A DNA stretch of 64,000 bases, taken from the NCBI RefSeq assembly GCF_000009985.1, contig NC_007626.1, forward strand, positions 1,292,851 to 1,356,850, written 5' to 3'. Under the pieces are notes generated by a model that did not search any database, was not told where the DNA came from, and worked only from the letters and a program-made list of their open reading frames with translations. The translations under genes and the position numbers were made by a program. The stretch is from Paramagnetospirillum magneticum AMB-1. Its GTDB lineage: Bacteria; Pseudomonadota; Alphaproteobacteria; Rhodospirillales; Magnetospirillaceae. The stretch's first letter is position 1, and each line of letters starts with the position of its first letter. Shown here piece by piece: positions 53,879-61,337 of the stretch.

Positions 53879-55936
53879 TCAAGCGGGCAGGCGGACGTTG
53901 AAGACGCTGCCGCCGCCCTCGGCGGGTTCGACCCAGATCCGTCCGCCTGCCCGCTCGACGATCTTCTTGCAGATGGCCAGCCCGATGCCGGTGCCCTCGA
54001 ACTTGTCGCGGGTGTGCAGGCGCTGGAAGATGCCAAAGATGCGCTCCGAGAATTGCGGGTCGATGCCCAGGCCGTTGTCGATGACCGAAACCACCCATCC
54101 CTCGTCGTCGCGTCGGGCGGCGATGCGGACGATGGGGGTCCGCTCGGGGTGGTGGTATTTGAGGGCGTTGCCGATCAGATTCTGGAACAGGCGCACCATG
54201 TCGTCGCGAACCAGCCCCAGCACCGGCATCTCCGCGGCGCGATCCACCTGGGCGCCGTGCTCGACGATGACGGTGCCCAGGTTGGCGATGGCCTCGTCGA
54301 TGACGCTGCCGAGATTGACCTGTTGCACCGCCTGCGAATGATGGCCGATGCGCGAGAAATCCAGTAGGTCGATGATCAGCCGGTCCATGCGCTTGGCGCC
54401 TTCGCGGGCATAGGTGATATAGTCCCGGGCGTCGTCGTCCAGGGTGGGGCCATAGCGGCGCTCCAGCAGGGAGACGAAGCTGGCCACCTGCCGCAGCGGC
54501 TCGCGCAGGTCGTGGCTGGCCACATAGGCGAACTGTTCCAGGTCGGCATTGGAGCGCGACAGTTCGGTGGCCTGCGCCTTCAGGGCCTGTTCCGAGGCCA
54601 GCCGGTCGCTGATGTCGCGGAACATCAGCACGGCGCCCTTGACGCCGCCATCCTCCACCAGGCCGGTGGCGATCATCTCTACCGGGAACTGGGTGCCGTT
54701 CAGCCGCCAGAACGTCTCGCCCTGCACTTCGCGGGTCTGGCCGTCGGCCAGGGTATGGGCGATGGGGCATTCGCTGCCGGGATAGGCGGCGCCGTCCGGG
54801 CGGCTGTGATGGTTGGCCGCATGCAGGTTTCGGCCGATGGGGTCCTCATGCAGCCAGCCCAGCATGGAGCGCGCCGCCGGATTCATGAAGGTGACCCGGC
54901 CCTGGATATCGATGCCGCAAATCCCTTCGCCGGCGGCGGCCAGGATCAGCTCGGCCTCGCGCTTGGCGCGTTCGGTGGCCTTCTGGGCCTTCTCCTCGGC
55001 CTTCATGGCCCGGATCAGGATCAGGGCCAGCAGGCCGATGGCCAGGGTGACCAGTCCGGCGATGGCCACCAGGGTGGCTGTCTCGCGGCGCCAGGGAGCC
55101 AGCAGGTCGTCGATTCCGGCGGTGACGATGACGATCAGGGGATAGTCGCGCAGCCTCTGATACGACACCAGCCGCTCCTTGCCGTCGATGAACTGGCTGG
55201 AGGAGCGGAAGACCCCCTTGAGCGACAGGGCGTAGTTGTCGCGGAACGACGGCGTGTCGGCGATGTTGAGCCCGGCCACGTGGTCCTCGGACGGGACCCG
55301 GAACAAGAAGGTGCCATCGGCCCGAAGCACGGCGATGGAGCCGTGCGGCTTGATGCGTTCGGCCTCGAAGGTCTTGACGATGCGGTCCAGTTCGATGGCG
55401 CCGAACAGCACGGCGATGTCGCCGCCGTTCCGGTCGGCCGGGATGGAGACCGGGATGCCCCACTTGCCCGTCACCCGGCTGACCACCGGATTGCCGATGT
55501 AGAAGCCGCGGGTCTCCATACGCGCCTGGGCTTTGAAATAGTCGCGGTCGGACACGTCGGCGAGCGGCTTGGGGCCGCGCCAGGGGATGTAGTGCAGGCC
55601 GCCCGTGCTTGTGACCATGCGGATGTCAAGCATGCCGTCGGACATCTGGCGCAGGCGGTCGACCAGGGTGATGAAGGCGGGATTGCCGCCCGGGCTCTGT
55701 TGCGGATGATCGGCCAGCCAGTGATTGCTGACCACCAGCGACGTCTCGGCATGGCGGAACAGGCGCAGGGTCTGTTCCTCGGCCGCCGAGGTCAATTGCT
55801 CCAGGATGACGGTGCTCGACGCCATGATGCCCTTGCGCTGGGACCATGACCAATAGGTGACGAAGCCCCACAGCACCAGGAGCATGGCTCCCAGCAGCGC
55901 CACCATGATGCGGCGGTTGGAGGGGCGGAACTCCAC
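53879..55936 (-). CDS. Cache-PAS sensor histidine kinase (orphan)
   Basis: A 685-residue membrane kinase. Membrane helix 1 (about 11-30) and helix 2 (about 288-312) flank a periplasmic dCache domain that includes MLDIRMVTSTGGLHYIPWRG and DVSDRDYFKAQARMETRGFYIGNPVVSRVTGKW, as in dCache_1 domains. A PAS domain (about 335-450), H-box LEQFAYVASHDLREPLRQV and HATPase_c with LIGNALKYHH, DNGLGI and GTGIGL follow. GTG 55936 lies 10 bases after the pyrC-like stop; ATG 55906 is an alternative. There is no partner regulator nearby. Confidence 0.88.
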   Translation of the reverse strand: MEFRPSNRRIMVALLGAMLLVLWGFVTYWSWSQRKGIMASSTVILEQLTSAAEEQTLRLFRHAETSLVVSNHWLADHPQQSPGGNPAFITLVDRLRQMSDGMLDIRMVTSTGGLHYIPWRGPKPLADVSDRDYFKAQARMETRGFYIGNPVVSRVTGKWGIPVSIPADRNGGDIAVLFGAIELDRIVKTFEAERIKPHGSIAVLRADGTFLFRVPSEDHVAGLNIADTPSFRDNYALSLKGVFRSSSQFIDGKERLVSYQRLRDYPLIVIVTAGIDDLLAPWRRETATLVAIAGLVTLAIGLLALILIRAMKAEEKAQKATERAKREAELILAAAGEGICGIDIQGRVTFMNPAARSMLGWLHEDPIGRNLHAANHHSRPDGAAYPGSECPIAHTLADGQTREVQGETFWRLNGTQFPVEMIATGLVEDGGVKGAVLMFRDISDRLASEQALKAQATELSRSNADLEQFAYVASHDLREPLRQVASFVSLLERRYGPTLDDDARDYITYAREGAKRMDRLIIDLLDFSRIGHHSQAVQQVNLGSVIDEAIANLGTVIVEHGAQVDRAAEMPVLGLVRDDMVRLFQNLIGNALKYHHPERTPIVRIAARRDDEGWVVSVIDNGLGIDPQFSERIFGIFQRLHTRDKFEGTGIGLAICKKIVERAGGRIWVEPAEGGGSVFNVRLPA

Positions 55937-55945
55937 CGGCCGGGC

Positions 55946-57277
55946 CTACAGGGTTTCCTGGAAGCGGACCGGCTCGCCCGAGGCCTGGCCTAGCAACTGG
56001 CCGTCGCGCATGACCGTGCGGCCGCGCACGATGGTGGCCACCGGCCAGCCGGTGACCTTCTGCCCGTCGAAGGGCGTCCAGCCGCAGCGGCTTTCGATCC
56101 AGTTGTTGGTGATGGTGCGCTCGGCCTTCATGTCGACGACGGTGAAGTCGGCGTCATAGCCCACGGCGATGCGGCCCTTGCCGGCAATATTATAGATGCG
56201 GGCCGGGCCTGCGCTGGTCAGGTCCACCAGGCGTTCCAGGCTGAGGCGGCCATGATTGACGTGGTCGAGCATCAGGGGCACCAGGGTCTGGACGCCGGTC
56301 ATGCCCGACGGGCTTTGCGGATAGGGCTTGTCCTTCTCCTCGCGGGTGTGGGGCGCGTGGTCCGAGCCCAGCACGTCGACGACGCCGTCGGCGATGGCCT
56401 TCCACAGGGCGTCGCGATGGCGGGTGCCGCGGATGGGCGGGTTCATCTGGGCGTAGGTGCCCAGGCGCTCATAGCATTCCGGCGCGGCCAGGGTCAGGTG
56501 CTGCGGCGTGGTCTCCACCGTGGCCACGTCCTTGTGACCGGCCAGGAACTCCATTTCCTCGGCGGTGGTGACGTGCAGCACGTGGACGCGGCGCCCGGCC
56601 TTTTCCGCCAGGGCGACGAGGCGCCTGCTGGCCATCAGGGCGGTCTCCACGTCGCGCCACTGGTGATGGACGCGGGGATGGGCGCCGTCCTCGGCCACGT
56701 GCTTGCGCTCGATCAGGCGGCCCTCGTCCTCGCAATGGACGGCGATGCGGCGGAAGCCCTGGGCCAGCACCCGGCCCAGGGTCTCGTCGTCGGCCACCAG
56801 CAGGTTGCCGGTGGACGACCCCATGAACACCTTGATGCCGGCGCAGCCGGGGATGCGCTCCCACTCGGCCAGATGGTCGATGTTGTCCGAGGCGGCGCCG
56901 ATGAAGAAGGCGTGATCCACCCAGGCGCGGCCCTGGGCGCGGTCCAGCTTGTCCCGGATGGCGTCGGCGGTGGTGGTGGACGGCTTGGTGTTGGGCATCT
57001 CGAAGATGGCGACCACGCCGCCCTGGGCGGCGGCGCGCGTGCCGCTTTCCAGGTCTTCCTTGTGCTCCAGGCCCGGCTCGCGGAAATGTACCTGGGTGTC
57101 GATGATTCCGGGCAGCACGGTCAGGCCGCGCAGGTCCACCTCATCGGCGGCCGAGGCGTCGAGCAGGCTGCCCAAGGCCCGGATGCGGCCGTCGCTGACC
57201 GCGATGTCGGCGCGTCCGGTGCCGTTGGGGGTCACCACCATGCCGTTGCGCAGGATCAGGTCGAAGGACTGGGCCAT
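55946..57277 (-). CDS. pyrC: Dihydroorotase-family amidohydrolase with altered metal motif
   Basis: A 443-residue type I dihydroorotase-like amidohydrolase. The usual DxHxH metal motif is DTQVHFREPG, with Gln62 in place of the first His and His64 kept. Other positions look complete: the carbamylated Lys in GIKVFMGSS, AVHCEDE, VLHVTTAEE and the catalytic GSDHAPH, with SGMTGVQTLVPLML. The same Gln form is, to my knowledge, found in related alphaproteobacterial proteins named dihydroorotase, so it may be a genuine subtype. The pathway role (pyrimidines) is assumed, not shown. Confidence 0.8.
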   Translation of the reverse strand: MAQSFDLILRNGMVVTPNGTGRADIAVSDGRIRALGSLLDASAADEVDLRGLTVLPGIIDTQVHFREPGLEHKEDLESGTRAAAQGGVVAIFEMPNTKPSTTTADAIRDKLDRAQGRAWVDHAFFIGAASDNIDHLAEWERIPGCAGIKVFMGSSTGNLLVADDETLGRVLAQGFRRIAVHCEDEGRLIERKHVAEDGAHPRVHHQWRDVETALMASRRLVALAEKAGRRVHVLHVTTAEEMEFLAGHKDVATVETTPQHLTLAAPECYERLGTYAQMNPPIRGTRHRDALWKAIADGVVDVLGSDHAPHTREEKDKPYPQSPSGMTGVQTLVPLMLDHVNHGRLSLERLVDLTSAGPARIYNIAGKGRIAVGYDADFTVVDMKAERTITNNWIESRCGWTPFDGQKVTGWPVATIVRGRTVMRDGQLLGQASGEPVRFQETL

Positions 57278-57306
57278 GGCGCTTCTCCACTTAAGTTACG
57301 CAGCGA

Positions 57307-59064
57307 TTATATCCTATCCGCCAACTCGGAGAAGGCATCTCCGGCGGGAATCTTGCCCAGGACGTGTCTTTGATGCCAAAGGGCGTAGAACAGCAGCGTC
57401 CAACAGGCGAAGCCCGTGTCCTTGGCGCAAGTCCTGAACAGCGCCTCGACCGCGCCGGGATGGCAGATCTCGGCGATGCCGGGCTGTCGGGCCACCAATT
57501 GGCCGATTTGGGGTTTCGCCGCGATCCACTCGGCCACCGGCACGGTGAAGCCGCGCTTCTTGTCGAAGGGGCGGGCGGCGGGCAGTGCCGTCTCCAGCCA
57601 GCGGCGCAGGATCCACTTGCCCAGCCCCTTCCGGACCTTGAGATGGTCGGGCAGGCGGAAGGCGAAGGCGGCGACCACCGGATCGAGGAAGGGCACGCGC
57701 CCCTCGATGCCGTTGGCCATCAGGCAGCGGTCGGCCTTGGTCAGCAGGTCGTTGGGCAGCCAGTCGGTGCAGTCGACCGCCTGGGCCACCTGCAGCCGGG
57801 TGCGGCCGGGCAGGGCCTCGGCCCGCTCGGCCAGCTTCATGCCGTGGCGCCAGTGGCTGGTGATTCCGTCGCGCAGCACGTCGAGGCCGTCGAAGGTGCC
57901 CTTGCGGCGCATGGACTTGGTCAGCGGCCAGGGGCGCATGGCGTGGCGATAGCGGCCATAGCCGCCGAACAGTTCGTCGCCGCCTTCGCCCGACAGGATG
58001 ACCTTGACCTCCTTCCTCGCCTCGCGGGCCAGCTTGAAGGTGGGCAGGCAGGCGTAGTCGGCGGCCGGATCGTCCATGGCGGCGGCGACCAAGGGCAGCA
58101 GCTCCCAGAAGTCGCTTTCCGTGAACTCCACCTCCACGTGGCGGGCGCCCACGGCGCGGGCCAGATCGCGGGCATGCTGGCGCTCGTCATGCACCCTGGT
58201 GCCGGGAAAGCCGGCGGTGAAGGCCAGCACGCCCTTGGGGTTGAGCCGGGCCATCAGGGCCAGCACCACCGACGAATCGATGCCGCCCGACAGGAACATG
58301 CCATAGGGCACGTCCGAGCGCTGGTGCAGTTCCACCGATTCGGTCAGCGTGTCGTCCAACTGGTCCAGCATCTGGTCCAGGCCGCCGTCCACCGGCCCGC
58401 CGGCGGGCAAGGCGGGCAGGCGGCGGCCTTCCGTGACGCAGCCTCCTTCGGCCACCACGGTCTCGCCCGCACCCAGGCGGCGAATGCCCTTGAAGATGGT
58501 CCGGGTGCCGGTGGTGAACTGCAATTGCAGCAATTCCGCCAGGGCGGCGGGGTCCAGCTCGGGCTTGACCAGCCCGGCGGCGATCAGGGCCTGGGGCTCG
58601 GAGGCGAAGGCCAGGCCGGGAGCGGTCTCCGTCAGGTAAAGCGGCTTGATGCCGAAGGGATCGCGGCCGAGAACCAGCTTCTGCGCCCCGCCGTCGTGGA
58701 TGGCGAAGGCGTACATGCCGCGAAGCGAGCGGGCGAAGGCCGGGCCCTGGTGGCGGTACAGGTGCAGCGGCGGCTCGCAATCGGAGCCGGTGGCGAAGAC
58801 CTGTCCCGCCATGTCCGATTTCAGTTCCAGGTAATTGTAGATCTCGCCATTGGCCACGATGGCGTTGCCCGCGCCGTCCAGGATCGGCTGCCTGCCGCCC
58901 TCCAGGTCGATGATGGACAGCCGGTTCTGCACCAGCCCCACATTGCCGCTCACATGGCGGCCGCGTCCGTCGGGGCCGCGATGGGCCAGGGCGTCGGCCA
59001 GCTTGTCCAGCACCTGCCCGTCGGGCGGGCCGTTGGCGGTCATGACGCCGGCGATGCCGCACAT
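57307..59064 (-). CDS. asnB: Asparagine synthase (glutamine-hydrolysing), AsnB type
   Basis: A 585-residue two-domain enzyme. The N-terminal glutamine amidotransferase begins MCGIAGVM with Cys2 as nucleophile and has RLSIIDLEGG and VANGEIYNY. The C-terminal ATP-pyrophosphatase domain has the PP-loop FLSGGIDSS and EGGDELFGGYGRYRHAM. ATG 59064 is fixed by the need for Cys2. Some AsnB homologues in glycan clusters amidate sugars or peptides instead of aspartate; two glycosyltransferase genes directly upstream make that possible here. Confidence 0.9.
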   Translation of the reverse strand: MCGIAGVMTANGPPDGQVLDKLADALAHRGPDGRGRHVSGNVGLVQNRLSIIDLEGGRQPILDGAGNAIVANGEIYNYLELKSDMAGQVFATGSDCEPPLHLYRHQGPAFARSLRGMYAFAIHDGGAQKLVLGRDPFGIKPLYLTETAPGLAFASEPQALIAAGLVKPELDPAALAELLQLQFTTGTRTIFKGIRRLGAGETVVAEGGCVTEGRRLPALPAGGPVDGGLDQMLDQLDDTLTESVELHQRSDVPYGMFLSGGIDSSVVLALMARLNPKGVLAFTAGFPGTRVHDERQHARDLARAVGARHVEVEFTESDFWELLPLVAAAMDDPAADYACLPTFKLAREARKEVKVILSGEGGDELFGGYGRYRHAMRPWPLTKSMRRKGTFDGLDVLRDGITSHWRHGMKLAERAEALPGRTRLQVAQAVDCTDWLPNDLLTKADRCLMANGIEGRVPFLDPVVAAFAFRLPDHLKVRKGLGKWILRRWLETALPAARPFDKKRGFTVPVAEWIAAKPQIGQLVARQPGIAEICHPGAVEALFRTCAKDTGFACWTLLFYALWHQRHVLGKIPAGDAFSELADRI

Positions 59065-59081
59065 CAGCGTCGCTCCATCGA

Positions 59082-59187
59082 TGTCATCCCGAGCGTCGGC
59101 GAGGGATCTCCGCCTGCTCCGCTGGTGCCGATTCTGACGCATGGGATCAGGACGAGATCCTTCCTCCCGATGGTCGTCAGGATGACA
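59082..59187. repeat. 106-bp imperfect palindromic element
   Basis: The left end is TGTCATCCCGAGCGTCGGCG and the right end reads GGATGACA in complement. The arms match imperfectly over about 28 bases (TGTCATCC, GA, GGATCTC in both). It fills the gap between asnB and the upstream glycosyltransferase gene. The end sequence is of a type found as dispersed intergenic repeats in many bacteria; it may be a short non-autonomous element. Confidence 0.6.
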
Positions 59188-59194
59188 GGCGAGG

Positions 59195-60223
59195 TCATCG
59201 CTTCACCTTGTCGAAGAATTCGAGATAGCGCGCCACCACGGCGGCCTCCGTGAACTGGCGTTCATAGGCGGCGCGACCGGCCTCGGCCAGGGCGCGGGCG
59301 GTGTCGGGCTGGGCCAGCAGGCGGCGGATGGCCGCGGCCAGGGCGGTGCCGTCATCCACCGGCACCAGCACGCCGTCGGTTCCGTCGGTGATCAGCTGCC
59401 TTGGCCCCTGGGAGGCTGTTGCGATCACCGGCCGGGCGGCCGCCCAGGCCTCGATCACCACATTGCCCAGCGGCTCGTGGCGCGAAGGGCAGACGAACAG
59501 GTCGCCGGTGGCGTACAGCGCCGCCACGTCGTCGCGCCAGCCCAGGAATCGCACCCGGGGCTTGACCGACAGATGGGCGGCCAGGGCTTCCAGCTCGGCG
59601 CGCTCGGGGCCTTCGCCGGCAATCCACAGATAGCAATCGTGCACCTGTTCCACCGCGCGGAGCAGGACGTCGAAGGCCTTGTTGGCATGCAGGCGGCCCA
59701 TGGCGACGATCAAAGGTGCGCCGGGCGGCGTGTCGAACGACGCCCGCGACAGCGGCTGGGTGCCCTTGGTGTCGGCGACGAAATTGGGAACGTAGTGAAC
59801 CTGACCGGTCGGTCGACCTTTGGCGATGATCCAGTCGCGGATATCCGGGGTGTTGCCGATCAGGTGGTCGCACTGGCGGTAATACTTGAGGTCGTAATAG
59901 CCGCCGAGGCGTCCCACCGTGGTGTGGCGGCCCTTGGGCACGAAGCGCGACGCCCGGTTCATCCAGGTCAGCACGATATCGGGCTGGAAGTCCTTCACCT
60001 CGCGGCGAAAGCGCCAGTGGGTGACCAGATCCAGGGCGCCGCCGAATGGGGCTTCCACCACCTCGACCCCCTGGGCGCGCAGCAGGGCGGCGCGCTTGGG
60101 GTTGTCGCGGATCAGCACGCGCTGGGTCACGCCGGCCCGGGACAGGGCGGGGGCGAGGCGCTCGAAGAAGGCCTCGGCCCCGCCATGGGGGGCTCCGGCC
60201 ATGGCCTGAAGCAGCCGCGTCAT
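59195..60223 (-). CDS. Glycosyltransferase family 4
   Basis: A 342-residue GT-B glycosyltransferase. The donor-binding half includes PLIVAMGRLHANKAFDVLLRAV, LWIAGEGPERAELEALA and VRFLGWRDDVAALYATGDLFVCPSRHEPLGNVVIEAWAAARPV, containing the E-x7-E motif of family 4. The N-terminus has APHGGAEAFFERLAPAL, the Gly-rich acceptor loop. Its ATG overlaps the stop of the preceding (frame-repaired) glycosyltransferase by four bases (ATGA), so they form one unit, probably in surface glycan synthesis. Confidence 0.9.
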   Translation of the reverse strand: MTRLLQAMAGAPHGGAEAFFERLAPALSRAGVTQRVLIRDNPKRAALLRAQGVEVVEAPFGGALDLVTHWRFRREVKDFQPDIVLTWMNRASRFVPKGRHTTVGRLGGYYDLKYYRQCDHLIGNTPDIRDWIIAKGRPTGQVHYVPNFVADTKGTQPLSRASFDTPPGAPLIVAMGRLHANKAFDVLLRAVEQVHDCYLWIAGEGPERAELEALAAHLSVKPRVRFLGWRDDVAALYATGDLFVCPSRHEPLGNVVIEAWAAARPVIATASQGPRQLITDGTDGVLVPVDDGTALAAAIRRLLAQPDTARALAEAGRAAYERQFTEAAVVARYLEFFDKVKR

Positions 60224-61243
60224 TTCAGCCAGCCTTCCAGGGTGGCGGCCACGCCGTCCCAGGTACGGCCCTTCCAGGCGGCACGGGCCTCGGCACTCAT
60301 GGCTTGTTGCACTGACTGGTCGGTCAGCAGCAGGACGGCCAGATTGGCGAAGGCGTCGTCATCGGGGGCGACGTAGCCGGTGACGCCATCCCGGATGCGC
60401 TCGGGGGCGGCGCCCAGGGGGGCGGATTACCGCCGGACAGCCTGCCGCCTGGCTTTCCATCAGGGTGAAGCAGCCCATGTCGTCGGCATGGCCGGGATAG
60501 AGATGGACGCGGGCCTCGCGCAGGGCCTCGGCCATCAGGTAGTCGCCCTGGGGGCGGGTGACCACCACGCCGTGGGCGGCGGCGGCGGCGACCTTGGCGG
60601 CCAGGGGGCGCAGGGCCTCGTCCACCTCCTTGCCCTCGGCGGCGGAGGCCAGGGTCATGGAATGGATGTGCAGTTCGGCACTGGGCGCATTGGGGCGGAT
60701 CCTGGCCACCCACAGATCCACCAGCCAGTCCAGGCCGTGGGCGGGATGGGTGGTGACCACGGCGCGCGGCGGGTCCTGGGGGCGGGGCTCGCCGCCCAGG
60801 AAATCGGGGCGTACCGCCATGGGCAGCAGCCCGGCGGCCAGCCCCTTGGTCTGGAAGTCCCGCGCCTGGGCCTCGGCCAGCAGCAGCAGCAGCGGCTTGT
60901 GGGTGTCGAGCATGGCCCGCGTCGCCGGGCGGTCCAGCAGGCGTCCCGGCCCCACATGCCAGAACACCCGCTTGCCCGCATGGCGGATGAATTCCAGAAG
61001 CTGGGGCTTGCGGAAGGCGATCAGCACGTCGGTGCGCAGCGGCTTCTTGCCCTCGAAGGTCTCCCACTGGGCGCTTTCGATATGCATGCCCCAGCGGCAG
61101 CGGTTGAACACCTGCACCGTATGGCCGAGACGGGCCAGGGCGCCGGGCAGCACGGCAAAGGCCTTCTCCGCCCCGCCCAGCGGGCGCGATGACGCGGAAT
61201 AGCCGTCGAAGGGAATGGAATCGTCCACGAGGGTGATATGCAT
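60220..61243 (-). pseudogene. Glycosyltransferase (GT-B) with a +1 frameshift in a G6/C6 run
   Basis: From ATG 61243 the protein reads as a GT-B enzyme (MHITLVDDSIPFDGYS, RPLGGAEKAFAVLPGALARLGH, GCFTLMESQAAGCPAVIRP) but then turns to Arg/Pro-rich nonsense. At the C6 run on this strand (plus-strand G6, 60417-60422), dropping one base restores RPLGAAPERIRDGVTGYVAP and continues in frame to a TGA at 60220-60222 that overlaps the next start. The span is 1024 bp, one base more than a multiple of three. It is either a real frameshift, a phase-variable run or a sequencing error. The repaired length would be about 340 residues. Confidence 0.85.
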
Positions 61244-61337
61244 GGTTTGAATCTTATAAGACGCCCGGGGGGGCTTGTCATCCCAGCTGGTTTGACCCAC
61301 CCTTTGCCTGGAAGGGTTGCCTGAGAGGATTTGGCCG

